DNA of 64,000 bases, from assembly GCF_001571325.1 (NCBI RefSeq), contig NZ_BCTO01000009.1, positions 1-64,000 of the forward strand. Direction: 5' to 3'. The position numbers and the translations under genes were made by a program. Origin of the DNA: Delftia tsuruhatensis NBRC 16741 (GTDB taxonomy: Bacteria; Pseudomonadota; Gammaproteobacteria; Burkholderiales; Burkholderiaceae_C). The notes under the pieces are model-generated. The model saw only the letters and a list, made by a program, of their open reading frames with translations, did not search any database and had not been told where the DNA came from. This document shows, one piece after another, positions 19,303 through 27,436 of the stretch. Each line of letters opens with the position of its first letter. The first letter of the stretch is position 1.

Positions 19303-20543
19303 GGCCGGGCCTCCTGGGCAAGCAGCAGGTCGGCGCCGTCACGCTGCAGTCGCAGGCCGCTTGCGGCCAGATGTTGTTGTGCCTGCTCCAGTGCCTCGGC
19401 CTCCAGCGAGACGCCCTTGAGGCGCAGCTGCCGGTCCTGGTAGTCCATGGCCTGCGGCAACTGGCCGGCAGGCAGGGCCCGGGATGCGGCGGCCAGCAGG
19501 GGTTCCAGGTCGCCCTGCGTCAGCGCGCCGGCGCTCTGGCGCAGCGTGGCGACTTCGCGCTGCATTTGAACGGGCGCATCGACGATGACGGGAACGCGCG
19601 GAAAGCTGGTGGCCAGCGTGGAGCGCACCTGGACCTGCTTGGCCGCGATGGCGCGGTTTTCGGTCCAGGCCCAGGCATTGAGGCCCACCACCTGGGCCAG
19701 CAGTGCGAGCGCGGCACCCCAGCGCGCGGCCTTCCATTGCGGCGCGCGCAGAAAGCTCTGCCAGCCGTCGAGCATGCGTCGGCGGGTGCGGCTGCCGCCG
19801 CCCAGGTCGAGGTCGAACTGCGCCAGGTCCCAGTTTTGTGCGCGGGCCGCCAGGCCGCGCTGGGCGTCCGTCAGCAGGCTGACGGGGCGCTGCAGGGCCT
19901 CGGCGGCGCGGGCCAGCGCCGGGTCCGCCTGGATCGGGGTGTCGGGGGGCAGGGCCTGCAGCAGGGCGGCCAGCATGGCGGGGTCGGCACTGTCGGTGCG
20001 CAGCGGCAGGCAGGCCAGCGAGTCCATGCCTTGCGGGGCCGTGCTCAGGCCGGTGGCCAGCAGCCAGGCCGATTCAGGCGTGCCCACGGCCCACAGCTGG
20101 GGCGTGGACTGGGGCGGGCATTCGGGCACGATGCGGCCCACGGGCCGGCCTGCGGACTCCAGGGCCTGCAGATGGGCATGGAGCCAGGCCTTGTCGCAGG
20201 CGGCAACCCAGCAGGGCTCGCCCGCGCGTGCCTGAGGCTGCAGCGCCAGATGCAGTTGGGAGGGGTCGTCGAGCAGGCGCTCTTCCAGCAGCCCGTCGAG
20301 CACGGCACGCAGGCGCACATGTCCACGCCGGCTCCCCGTAGGCACGCCATGGGGGAGGCTGACCAGATGCCAGGACAAGGCCTGGTGCGGCACCACGGCA
20401 ACCGTCTGGCCGGTGCGGCCAGGATCGGGCAGCAGGCCTGCTGCGGCGTGGCCATGCCGGTCGGCGCGCAGGCCGTCGCTGCTGAGTGCGTAGGCGTATT
20501 CGCCAGCGGGGCCCGCAGGCAGATGAAGAATCAAGGTGCTCAT
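19299..20543 (-). CDS. gspL: Type II secretion protein GspL
   Basis: A 414-residue bitopic protein that recruits GspE to the membrane. The cytoplasmic actin-like domain occupies about 1-240 (with VVPHQALSWHLVSLP). A membrane segment lies near 260-285 (ALALLAQVVGLNAWAW), and a periplasmic ferredoxin-like domain ends the protein. I chose the ATG at 20543 (MSTLILHLPAG), matching the typical first beta strand; an in-frame start 16 codons upstream overlaps gspK. It overlaps gspM by 4 bp. Confidence 0.9.
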   Translation of the reverse strand: MSTLILHLPAGPAGEYAYALSSDGLRADRHGHAAAGLLPDPGRTGQTVAVVPHQALSWHLVSLPHGVPTGSRRGHVRLRAVLDGLLEERLLDDPSQLHLALQPQARAGEPCWVAACDKAWLHAHLQALESAGRPVGRIVPECPPQSTPQLWAVGTPESAWLLATGLSTAPQGMDSLACLPLRTDSADPAMLAALLQALPPDTPIQADPALARAAEALQRPVSLLTDAQRGLAARAQNWDLAQFDLDLGGGSRTRRRMLDGWQSFLRAPQWKAARWGAALALLAQVVGLNAWAWTENRAIAAKQVQVRSTLATSFPRVPVIVDAPVQMQREVATLRQSAGALTQGDLEPLLAAASRALPAGQLPQAMDYQDRQLRLKGVSLEAEALEQAQQHLAASGLRLQRDGADLLLAQEARP

Positions 20544-20587
20544 GGACGGAAGCGGGCATTGTAGGGGCCGAGTGTGACAGGCATCTG

Positions 20588-21565
20588 TCACGGCGCGGGA
20601 GCTTCGGGCAATCCCCAGTCCCCCCTCTCGCGCCAGATGGTAGTGACTGTCATGTTGTTGCGCCGCAACATGGAGCGTTCGCTGGCCACGATCTCGCCCA
20701 GGCGCATGCGGCCACGCGCCTCGAAGAAGCTGGTGGCGACCGACAGGTTCTGTCCCTCGAATTTCTGCGGCAGGCCCAGCGCGTTGGAGGCATCGGCCAG
20801 GCTGCGCAGCGGGCGCGATGCGCGCAGCTGCACCAGCTGGCTGGCCTGGGACCAGGTCAGGTCCTCCACGCTGGCCCAGATGACTTCGGCGCTGGCGGTG
20901 TTGAGGTTGACGGGCGTGTTCTCGGGCAGCAGGGTGATGTAGGGCTCCAGGCGCGAGACGACCTCGGGCGGCAATCCCAGCCAGCCGAACTGGCTCAGCG
21001 TGCGCGGCATCAGGAACTGCGCGCCCTCGCCGGCGGTGGCCGCTGCGCGCAGGGCCTGGACGATCTGGGCGGCATAGGCAGGGGGCAGGTTCAGGCGTTC
21101 CAGCAGGCGTGCCAGCGGGCGCAGGGTTTCGGGCTTGTCGGGCGCGCCCAGCAGGTTGCGCAGGTTCAGGCGCGACTGCAGGTCGATGATCTGGCCTGAG
21201 AGAAAGGCGTCCTGCATGTCGGCCATGCCGTCATCGACCTGGCTGACGTTGTTCTGCGCCGCCAGGAAGGTGGACAGGCGCGCCTCCTGCAGCGGCACGG
21301 CCCAGGGTTCGGCCAGGTGGTCCACCTGCAGGCTGGTGCGCGCATCCTCGGCCAGCACCACGCGCGACCAGTCCAGCGCACCCAGCAAAATCCAGGCGGC
21401 CTGCATGCGGTTGCGCTCGGCGGTCTCGACCTCCACGCTGCGCCACTGCTGCCACAGCGCGGTGGCGGCAAAGGTGGCGACCAGCGTGACCGTGAGCATG
21501 GCGGCCAGCAGGGCCACGCCGCGATGGCGGCGGCGGACGGGCAGGGTGCGGGGTGCGCGCATCAT
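20588..21565 (-). CDS. gspK: Type II secretion minor pseudopilin GspK
   Basis: A 325-residue large minor pseudopilin that caps the pseudopilus tip with GspI and GspJ. The prepilin leader (MMRAPRTLPVRRRHRG) is followed by a hydrophobic helix (VALLAAMLTVTLVATFAATA). The globular domain includes the NLNTASAEVIWAS motif typical of GspK. As usual for GspK, the +5 glutamate is missing. It overlaps gspJ by 4 bp (ATGA), while 44 bp separate it from gspL. Confidence 0.93.
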   Translation of the reverse strand: MMRAPRTLPVRRRHRGVALLAAMLTVTLVATFAATALWQQWRSVEVETAERNRMQAAWILLGALDWSRVVLAEDARTSLQVDHLAEPWAVPLQEARLSTFLAAQNNVSQVDDGMADMQDAFLSGQIIDLQSRLNLRNLLGAPDKPETLRPLARLLERLNLPPAYAAQIVQALRAAATAGEGAQFLMPRTLSQFGWLGLPPEVVSRLEPYITLLPENTPVNLNTASAEVIWASVEDLTWSQASQLVQLRASRPLRSLADASNALGLPQKFEGQNLSVATSFFEARGRMRLGEIVASERSMLRRNNMTVTTIWRERGDWGLPEAPAP

Positions 21566-22269
21566 GATCGGCTGTTGGATCGCAGGGGGTTGACCCAGTC
21601 CATGGTGACGCGGCCGGGGACGGCGCTGTCGGGCGGCAGGGTCAGTTCGACGCGTATGCCGTCAGGAATCGTGGGCAGCTGTGCGCTGCTGTTGGTGCCG
21701 CCGGATGGTGGATTGGGCGTGCCCGTGCCGTTGTCCGAGCCGCTGGACTGCGGGTTGCTCCAGGCGTTGTCGCGGTAGTAGTACAGGCGCCACTGGTCCA
21801 GGGGCAGCAGCACGGTTTCGCGGCGGCGCTGGTCGTCCGAAGGATTGCGTCCCCATTGCGCCCCCTGGTTCCAGGCCTCGCGCCACTGGGCGCGCGTGCG
21901 CAGCGGTGGCGACTGCCAGCGCAGCCACTGGTCGCGTCCGGCTGTCTGGCGGCGGGCCCAGGCCACGACCACGGCGCCATCGTCCACGGCGGCACTGCTC
22001 TTGCGGGTCATGCGCAGCACCTGGCCATCCCAGTCGATGACCTGGGCGTGCTCCAGCGGCATCAGTGCTTCGAGGTCGGCATTCCACTGGGCGATCACGG
22101 TCTGCAGCACGATCTGCTGCTCGTTGCGCGCGCGAATGGTCTCCTGCGAGCGCACCATGCTGTCCAGTCCGCGCCAGCTCACCAGGGCCAGCAGGGCCAT
22201 GACGGCGATGGCCACCATCAGCTCCACCAGGGTGAAGCCTTGCGTGCGGGAGAAAGGGCGCAAACGCAT
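21562..22269 (-). CDS. gspJ: Type II secretion minor pseudopilin GspJ
   Basis: A 235-residue minor pseudopilin. The prepilin peptidase site is MRLRPFSRTQG/FTLVELMVAI, with the conserved +1 Phe and +5 Glu. A globular domain follows with the LLPLDQWRLYYYRDNAW segment and a low-complexity Ser/Gly/Asn stretch near 195-215. With GspI and GspK it forms the tip complex. Its start abuts the gspI stop and its end overlaps gspK, so all three are tightly coupled. Confidence 0.92.
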   Translation of the reverse strand: MRLRPFSRTQGFTLVELMVAIAVMALLALVSWRGLDSMVRSQETIRARNEQQIVLQTVIAQWNADLEALMPLEHAQVIDWDGQVLRMTRKSSAAVDDGAVVVAWARRQTAGRDQWLRWQSPPLRTRAQWREAWNQGAQWGRNPSDDQRRRETVLLPLDQWRLYYYRDNAWSNPQSSGSDNGTGTPNPPSGGTNSSAQLPTIPDGIRVELTLPPDSAVPGRVTMDWVNPLRSNSRS

Positions 22270-22668
22270 CTAGAAGCGGCCCACGATGGTCGATACCCGC
22301 AGCACCGGATGCTCGGCCGTGACGACCAGGGCATCCACGCGGCGGAAGCTGGGGTTGGGCGTGGGGCGCACGCTGAGCTGGACCTGCAGCTGCCGGCTGC
22401 CCTGCTCGCAAGTGAAGCTGTTGTCGCCCACGGGCGGCATCTGGCGCGACAGGCGCAGGCGCACCAGTTCGTTTTGCGCGCACAGCTGGGCCAGCAGCAC
22501 CTCGGACTGGCGCTCGGCATTGCGAGTCAGGGCCGATGTGGCCTGCAGGCCTGCCATCAGGGCAATGCCCACGATGCCCAGGGCCACCAGGACCTCGATC
22601 AGCGTGAAGCCGTGCGGCAGGCGCCTTGGCGCGCCGTGCCTGCGGCGTGGTCCGTGGATGCCTGTCAT
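22270..22668 (-). CDS. gspI: Type II secretion minor pseudopilin GspI
   Basis: A 132-residue minor pseudopilin with leader MTGIHGPRRRHGAPRRLPHG and mature start FTLIEVLVALGIVGIA. The globular part ends with an alternating strand pattern (RRVDALVVTAEHPVLRVSTI). The ATG at 22668 overlaps the gspH stop (ATGA) and gives a sensible leader of about 20 residues. A longer in-frame extension runs back through gspH and is rejected. Confidence 0.91.
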   Translation of the reverse strand: MTGIHGPRRRHGAPRRLPHGFTLIEVLVALGIVGIALMAGLQATSALTRNAERQSEVLLAQLCAQNELVRLRLSRQMPPVGDNSFTCEQGSRQLQVQLSVRPTPNPSFRRVDALVVTAEHPVLRVSTIVGRF

Positions 22669-23120
22669 GGCAGGGATTGCACGGCAAAGGGCCGCAGTCC
22701 ATCCGTGGCCACGCGCAGCGGCGGGCTGTTGGAGTCGCGCAGCGTCAGCGTGACGGACTGGGGGGGAATCAGTGGCTCGGGGCCGAGGATCAGCGGCGTC
22801 GCCGGCTGTGCCTGCACCCCGGGCTGCAGCCATTGCGAAGGCAATTGCGCGCTGGCCGGCAGGCCCTCGAAGCGAAAGCCCTGCGGCATGGGCCGCCAGC
22901 GCACGGGCACGCCGTTGGCTCGTGCCTGTGCGCGGGCCGATTCCAGCAGTGCGGCCAAGCGCTCGGCCTCGCGTTCCAGCTGGGCCTGCCCGCTGTCGCG
23001 CAGAGACAGGCTTGCGCCGGCAGCGGCAATCGCCATGATGCTGATGACCACCAGCAGTTCCAGCAGGGTGAAGCCGCGCGAAGGAGTGGTCAGGGTGGGC
23101 GCAACCGTCTGGTGGGGCAT
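22665..23120 (-). CDS. gspH: Type II secretion minor pseudopilin GspH
   Basis: A 151-residue pseudopilin. The ATG at 23120 gives leader MPHQTVAPTLTTPSRG and mature start FTLLELLVVISIMAIAA. The body has the GspH-like pattern LAALLESARAQARANGVPVR. GspH joins the pseudopilus between the major pseudopilin and the tip complex. It is separated from gspG by 82 bp containing a strong hairpin, the only sizeable gap in the gspG-N run besides the 44 bp between gspK and gspL. Confidence 0.9.
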   Translation of the reverse strand: MPHQTVAPTLTTPSRGFTLLELLVVISIMAIAAAGASLSLRDSGQAQLEREAERLAALLESARAQARANGVPVRWRPMPQGFRFEGLPASAQLPSQWLQPGVQAQPATPLILGPEPLIPPQSVTLTLRDSNSPPLRVATDGLRPFAVQSLP

Positions 23121-23129
23121 GAGAGCAGG

Positions 23130-23154
23130 CAGGCCCGCCGGGAGTGCGGGCCTG
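23130..23154 (-). other. Intercistronic hairpin between gspG and gspH
   Basis: A perfect 9-bp inverted repeat (CAGGCCCGC, 7-nt loop, GCGGGCCTG) lies in the 82-bp gspG-gspH gap. No U-tract follows on the minus strand. It could protect the gspG message from 3' decay or slow transcription, which would raise the major pseudopilin relative to downstream genes. Confidence 0.55.
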
Positions 23155-23202
23155 TGGTGCGGTGCAGCGCGGCGCTTGCGGGCCATCGCCCGGGCCATCG
23201 AC

Positions 23203-23679
23203 TTACTGCCAGCTGCCGATGTCGGCATCCTTGCCCTCTCCGCCGGCCTGGCCGTCGGCACCGAAGGACATGATGTCGATGGGGCCCTTGATGCCCGGAT
23301 TCAGGTACTGGTACGGGCGGCCCCAGGGATCGTTGGGCAGCTTTTCCAGATAGGGCTTCCAGTTGTTGGGCAGCGGTCCGCTCGTGGGACGGATGATCAG
23401 CGCCTGCAGGCCCTGCTCGGCCGTGGGATAGCGCTGGTTGTCGAGGCGGTAGAGCTTGAGCGCCTGGGAGATGTTGGTGATGTCGGTGCGTGCAGCCGTG
23501 ACGCGGGCATCGTCGGCGCGGTCCAGCACGTTGGGCACGATCAGGGCCGCCAGCACGCCGATGATGACCAGGACCACCATCAGCTCGATCAGCGTGAAGC
23601 CGCGCTGGACGGCGGTGCGCAGGGCAGGCAGCGGACGGCGGGGAAGGCTGGTCATGGAACGGTGCAGCAAATTGGACAT
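23203..23679 (-). CDS. gspG: Type II secretion major pseudopilin GspG
   Basis: A 158-residue major pseudopilin, first gene of the minus-strand gsp run. The prepilin site is RTAVQRG/FTLIELMVVLVIIGVLAALI. The body carries the family hallmarks NISQALKLYRLDNQRYPTAEQGLQAL and NDPWGRPYQYLNPG, and the calcium-site tail GADGQAGGEGKDADIGSW. The ATG at 23679 gives a 27-residue leader and has GGAG four bases upstream; an ATG at 23655 would give a 19-residue leader. A TATGAT -10-like sequence lies only about 9 bp upstream of the first ATG, which may favour the shorter form. Confidence 0.95.
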   Translation of the reverse strand: MSNLLHRSMTSLPRRPLPALRTAVQRGFTLIELMVVLVIIGVLAALIVPNVLDRADDARVTAARTDITNISQALKLYRLDNQRYPTAEQGLQALIIRPTSGPLPNNWKPYLEKLPNDPWGRPYQYLNPGIKGPIDIMSFGADGQAGGEGKDADIGSWQ

Positions 23680-23701
23680 ATCGCTCCATCATAATCGCGC
23701 G

Positions 23702-24175
23702 ATGGTGACACTTTCATTGAACCGGGGCCAGGCCCGGACCTGGCACGTCAAGGCGGCCACATTCGTGCTCTGGCTGCTGGCGGCCGGCATCGTGGCTTTC
23801 TGGGCCATGCGCCTGGGCAATGGCGGCGCGGGGGCGCCCGTGCCACCGGCTCCCCCCGAGGCACTGCAGGTCGATGCGCCCGCGCTGGCGCAGGCCCTGG
23901 GGGGCGTGGCCGCTGCTCAGGGTGTTGCTGTGCCCGTTGCGGCGCCTGTGGTCTCGCGCTATGCGCTGGTGGGTGTGCTGGCCGGTCGCGACAGCGGCGG
24001 CGGCGCGGCGGTCATCGCCGTGGGCAACCAGCCGGCCAAGCCGTTTCGCGTGGGGCGTGCCGTGGAAGAGGGCGTGGTGCTGCAGTCGGTTTCGGGCCGC
24101 GAGGCGCGCCTGGGCCCCAGCGTCGATGGCCCCGCCTCCATCACGCTGCAGCTGTCCCTGCCCGACAAGCGCTGA
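23702..24175 (+). CDS. gspC: Type II secretion protein GspC, short form
   Basis: A 157-residue bitopic inner-membrane protein that couples the platform to the secretin. It has a membrane segment (about 18-38), a Pro/Ala linker, and an HR domain (86-155: SRYALVGVLAGR, GGAAVIAVGNQPAKPFRVG, GVVLQSVSGREARLG) that binds GspD N0. The usual C-terminal PDZ or coiled-coil domain is absent, so the protein is about half the normal length. It diverges from gspG with only 22 bp between start codons and ends 6 bp from the convergent cobC. An in-frame extension to 23456 lies wholly inside antisense gspG and is rejected. Confidence 0.87.
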   Translation: MVTLSLNRGQARTWHVKAATFVLWLLAAGIVAFWAMRLGNGGAGAPVPPAPPEALQVDAPALAQALGGVAAAQGVAVPVAAPVVSRYALVGVLAGRDSGGGAAVIAVGNQPAKPFRVGRAVEEGVVLQSVSGREARLGPSVDGPASITLQLSLPDKR

Positions 24176-24181
24176 GTCCGG

Positions 24182-24775
24182 TCAGTGCGGCGGCTGCAGT
24201 TCCAATACCAGCCAGCCGCCAAAGTCAGGCGCCGGCAGCGTCCACTGGGCCGCCTGAGGCAGGGCGTTGCCTTCACGCATCAGCCATTGCACGCAGCGCG
24301 CCACGCCGGCATGGGTGATCCAGACGATGTCGCGCCCGGCGCCGTCGTCCTTCGAGTACATCCTTGCCTGCTGCAAGGCCTCGTCCACCCTGCGCAGCAT
24401 GGCGGCCAGGGACTCTCCCCGGCCCGGCGCGTGCCCGGCAAGGTCTGCCGCCCAGGCATCGATGGCGCTGCGGTCCAGCGCATCCCATGGCTGGCCTTCC
24501 CACTCGCCGAAGTCCATCTCCAGCAGGCGGCTGTCCGCCGCCGATGCCAGGCCGGGCCGCAGTGCCTGCAGGGCCTGTGCCAATTGATGGCATCGGCGCA
24601 GTGGCGAATGCGCCAGCAGACAATCCGCAGGCAGGGCGAGGTGCAGGGCCTGCGCTGCATCGGCCGTGGCCTGGGCGTCGGCCTCCATGTCGAGCCGGCC
24701 ATAGCAGGTGCCGGGCTCCACCAGGGGGCGGGCATGGCGTACCAGCCAAAGGCGCGGCGTTGGGAGAGCGTTCAT
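24182..24775 (-). CDS. cobC: Alpha-ribazole phosphatase-like histidine phosphatase CobC
   Basis: A 197-residue histidine phosphatase. The catalytic N-terminal motif is LVRHARP (usual family form RHG, here RHA). Other features are LLAHSPLRRCHQLAQAL, the LLEMDFGEWEGQPWD signature, and a second catalytic histidine in VWITHAGVARC. Its start overlaps the cobS stop (ATGA), which supports a role in the last steps of cobalamin nucleotide-loop assembly, removing phosphate from alpha-ribazole phosphate. Alone, the fold could also suit other phosphate esters. Confidence 0.85.
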   Translation of the reverse strand: MNALPTPRLWLVRHARPLVEPGTCYGRLDMEADAQATADAAQALHLALPADCLLAHSPLRRCHQLAQALQALRPGLASAADSRLLEMDFGEWEGQPWDALDRSAIDAWAADLAGHAPGRGESLAAMLRRVDEALQQARMYSKDDGAGRDIVWITHAGVARCVQWLMREGNALPQAAQWTLPAPDFGGWLVLELQPPH

Positions 24776-25584
24776 TGCATGCGCATCAGCACAGCGGCGG
24801 CGCCCAGCAGCATGGCCAGTTCACAGACCTGCTGGGCGGCGCCCAGGCAATCGCCCGTCATGCCGCCCAGGCGACGGCGCAGCCAGCGCACCATGGCGGC
24901 CGTGACCATGGCGCCGGGCAGGACCAGGCCGATGACGAGCGGCAGGCCCGCCAGCCACGCCGGCAGCGCCAGGGCGGGCAGGCACCAGAGGATTGCCGCG
25001 ACCAGGCCCCTGGCAGCCAATGGCCGACCCGCGGCGTACAAGGCCTTGGAGTGGGCGGCCTGGCCCACATAGGGAAGGCATTGCATGAGGGCCAGCGGCG
25101 CCATGCGCGACAGCACATGGATGCTGCACAGCAGCAAGGCCGCCCATTGCACGTGGATGTCGACCAGCAGCGCGACCAGGGATAGCTTGGCCAGCAGTGC
25201 CATCACCAGGGCCATGGCGCCGTAGGCTCCCAGGCGCGAATCCTTCATGATTTCCAGCGCGCGCTCGGGCGGGACAAAGCCGCCCAGGCCGTCGGCCACA
25301 TCGGCCAATCCGTCTTCATGCAGTCCCCCGGTCAGCCACAGCGTGGCCACGGTGGAGAGAACGGCAGCCACCAGAGGCATCCAGGGGCTGGGTGCCAGCA
25401 GCCAGCCTGCGGCCAGCAGCCACGCCGCGCCCCAGGCGCCGACCAGCCAGCCCACGCCCGGCAGATGGGCCACGCTGGCGTGCTGCATTGCCGGACTCCA
25501 GCCGGCCCAGGCCGCAAGCCGCCCGGTGACCGGAATGCGGCTGAAGAACTGCAGGGCCAGCAGGAAATGGCGTATGGGCTGCAT
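24772..25584 (-). CDS. cobS: Adenosylcobinamide-GDP ribazoletransferase CobS
   Basis: A 270-residue integral membrane enzyme joining adenosylcobinamide-GDP and alpha-ribazole to make cobalamin. Recognisable features are the N-terminal FFSRIPV motif, the conserved acidic TGGLHEDGLADVADGLGG near 85-102 and MKDSRLGAYGAMAL near 115. Multiple hydrophobic segments follow. It lies 22 bp after ilvA on the same strand and overlaps cobC by 4 bp. No cobalamin riboswitch is visible in the short gap upstream. Confidence 0.93.
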   Translation of the reverse strand: MQPIRHFLLALQFFSRIPVTGRLAAWAGWSPAMQHASVAHLPGVGWLVGAWGAAWLLAAGWLLAPSPWMPLVAAVLSTVATLWLTGGLHEDGLADVADGLGGFVPPERALEIMKDSRLGAYGAMALVMALLAKLSLVALLVDIHVQWAALLLCSIHVLSRMAPLALMQCLPYVGQAAHSKALYAAGRPLAARGLVAAILWCLPALALPAWLAGLPLVIGLVLPGAMVTAAMVRWLRRRLGGMTGDCLGAAQQVCELAMLLGAAAVLMRMQ

Positions 25585-25606
25585 GTCTGGACAGCCGAGG
25601 CGGGGC

Positions 25607-27160
25607 CTACTTCAGGAAGAGCTGGTAGGCAGGGTTGCCGGTCTCCTCGACCCAGGGGTAGCCCAGATTGCTCAGGAAGGCGTCGAATTTCTTGCCATCC
25701 TTGGCAGGCACCTGCATGCCGACCAGGATGCGGCCGTAGTCGGCGCCCTGGTTGCGGTAGTGGAACAGCGAGATGTTCCAGGTCGGCGCCATCAGGCTGA
25801 GGAACTTGAACAGTGCGCCGGGGCGCTCGGGGAAGACGAAGCGCAGCAGGCGCTCCTCCTGGGCCAGCGGCGAATGGCCGCCGACCATGTGGCGCAGATG
25901 CTCCTTGGCCATGTCGTCGAAGGTCAGGTCCAGCGCCTCGAAGCCCTGCTTCTCGAAGTTCCTGGCGATCTTCTCGGACTCGCCGCGCGCTGCCGTGGTC
26001 AGGCCCACGAAGACATGGGCCTTGTTCTCGTGGCTGATGCGGTAGTTGAACTCGGTCACGTTGCGCGGGCCGCCAGGCAGCTTGCCCACGACTTCGCAAA
26101 AGCGCTTGAAGCTGCCGCGTTCCTCGGGGATGGTCACGGCAAAAAGCGCCTCGCGCTCCTCGCCCACCTCGGCACGCTCGGCCACGAAGCGCAGCCGGTC
26201 GAAGTTCATGTTGGCGCCGCACAGGATGGCGGCATAGGTCTCGCCCCTGGTCTTGTTCTTCGCGACGTACTGCTTGATCGCCGCCACGGCCAGGGCGCCG
26301 GACGGCTCGACGATGGAGCGCGTGTCCACGAAGATGTCCTTGATCGCGGCGCAGACGGCATCGGTATCGACCACCACGTAGTCGTCCACCAGGCCCTGGG
26401 CGATGCGGAAGGTCTCCTCGCCCACCAGCTTGACGGCCGTGCCGTCGGCGAACAGGCCCACATCGGCCAGCTCCACGCGGTGGCCGGCGCGCACGGACTG
26501 CAGCATGGCGTCCGAATCCTTGGTGTGCACGCCGATCACCTTCACGTCGGGGCGCACGGCCTTGATGTAGTTGGCCACGCCCGAGATCAGGCCGCCGCCG
26601 CCGATGGCGACAAATACGGCATCCAGGCGCGGGCTGCCCAGCTTTTGCAGCTGGCTCAGCATTTCCATGGCAATCGTGCCCTGGCCGGCGATCACATAGG
26701 GATCGTCGAAGGGGTGCACAAAGGTCAGGCCCTTTTCCTTTTGCAGCCTGACGGCGTGCTTGTAGGCGTCGGAATAGCTTTCCCCGGCCAGTTCCACCTC
26801 GCCGCCCAGCGCCTGTACCGCATCGATCTTGACCTGCGGCGTGGTGGTGGGCATCACGATCACGGCGCGGCAACCGAGCTTGCGTGCGCCCAGCGCCACG
26901 CCTTGCGCATGGTTGCCGGCCGAGGCGCAGATCACGCCCTTTTCCAGCTGCTCGGCGGACAGGTGTGCCATCTTGTTGTAGGCGCCTCGCAGCTTGAAAC
27001 TGAACACTGGCTGCTGGTCCTCGCGCTTGAGCAGCACCTTGTTGTGCAGGCGGCGGCTCAGCGCCTTGGCGGGCTCCAGGTCCGACTCCACGGCCACGTC
27101 GTACACGCGCGCGGTAAGGATCTTGGTCAGGTAGTCGGCAGGGGTCAGGGGGTGGTTCAT
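25607..27160 (-). CDS. ilvA: Threonine ammonia-lyase, biosynthetic (IlvA)
   Basis: A 517-residue PLP enzyme that converts threonine to 2-oxobutanoate, the first step to isoleucine. The catalytic domain covers 1-325. The PLP lysine is K56 in VFSFKLRGAYNK, the SAGNHAQG segment is near 81, and the phosphate-binding loop GGGGL is at 187-191. Two C-terminal ACT-like regulatory domains (about 335-405 and 430-500) indicate feedback control by isoleucine. Length is typical of the biosynthetic form. Upstream is a promoter-terminator pair that could be an attenuated leader or a separate RNA. Confidence 0.95.
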   Translation of the reverse strand: MNHPLTPADYLTKILTARVYDVAVESDLEPAKALSRRLHNKVLLKREDQQPVFSFKLRGAYNKMAHLSAEQLEKGVICASAGNHAQGVALGARKLGCRAVIVMPTTTPQVKIDAVQALGGEVELAGESYSDAYKHAVRLQKEKGLTFVHPFDDPYVIAGQGTIAMEMLSQLQKLGSPRLDAVFVAIGGGGLISGVANYIKAVRPDVKVIGVHTKDSDAMLQSVRAGHRVELADVGLFADGTAVKLVGEETFRIAQGLVDDYVVVDTDAVCAAIKDIFVDTRSIVEPSGALAVAAIKQYVAKNKTRGETYAAILCGANMNFDRLRFVAERAEVGEEREALFAVTIPEERGSFKRFCEVVGKLPGGPRNVTEFNYRISHENKAHVFVGLTTAARGESEKIARNFEKQGFEALDLTFDDMAKEHLRHMVGGHSPLAQEERLLRFVFPERPGALFKFLSLMAPTWNISLFHYRNQGADYGRILVGMQVPAKDGKKFDAFLSNLGYPWVEETGNPAYQLFLK

Positions 27161-27283
27161 CGTCGGCGAAAGGCTGGAGAGCAGCAGGCCGGGAGGCGGC
27201 CCGTCGGTGTCAGGCGGCCATCATAGGCGCTTGTGACTCATGCTGCAGTGCAGCGTCCAGGCTGGGCCAGGGACGACAAAGGC
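27161..27283 (-). promoter_or_regulatory. Region directly upstream of ilvA
   Basis: This 123-bp stretch separates the ilvA start from the upstream terminator. On the minus strand it contains CCTATGAT (near 27222-27227), a reasonable -10, but no good -35 at the right distance. ilvA could therefore have its own weak promoter, or depend on read-through of the terminator at 27284-27316. Confidence 0.3.
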
Positions 27284-27316
27284 AAAAAAAAGCCCCAGGC
27301 TGTAAAGCCGGGGGCT
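27284..27316 (-). terminator. Strong intrinsic terminator upstream of ilvA
   Basis: On the minus strand a stem (AGCCCC/GGGGCT, one mismatch, then GGC/GCC; loop of 6) is followed by eight Us. This is a near-ideal rho-independent terminator. No protein gene lies just upstream of it on this strand, which points to a short non-coding transcript or leader ending here. Confidence 0.8.
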
Positions 27317-27430
27317 GAATCCACCAATAGAGGAGGTGGAGGAGACAACTGGTGCGATGCAGGGTGAAGTTGGTTCACAATCTGCAGTCCATCTGGAGGG
27401 GTGTCCGGGTTAACCCTTCAGATAACGCTT
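27284..27430 (-). ncRNA. Candidate small RNA or ilvA leader, about 145 nt
   Basis: This segment runs from a predicted start near 27430, set by a good sigma-70 promoter, to the intrinsic terminator at 27284-27316. It contains a pyrimidine-rich stretch CUCCUCCACCUCCUC (27330-27345) complementary to Shine-Dalgarno sequences, a small CCACC/GGUGG hairpin, and a GGGTTAACCC palindrome near its 5' end. The only short ORF (Met-Asp-Cys-Arg-Leu) lacks Ile, Val and Thr codons, so classical leader-peptide attenuation of ilvA is not supported. The two explanations, a trans-acting sRNA or an ilvA leader with conditional termination, cannot be separated from sequence. Confidence 0.5.
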
Positions 27431-27436
27431 GGGTGC

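Noticed and set aside
23456..23701. An 82-codon N-terminal extension of GspC
   Set aside because: It lies wholly within gspG on the opposite strand, and the ATG at 23702 leads directly into the normal GspC membrane segment.
25585..25606. Cobalamin riboswitch in front of cobS
   Set aside because: Only 22 bp separate ilvA and cobS, far too short for a B12 riboswitch, and no B12 box was seen there.
27284..27430. Classical leader-peptide attenuator for ilvA
   Set aside because: The only short reading frame encodes Met-Asp-Cys-Arg-Leu, with no Ile, Val or Thr run, and no alternative antiterminator stem was evident.
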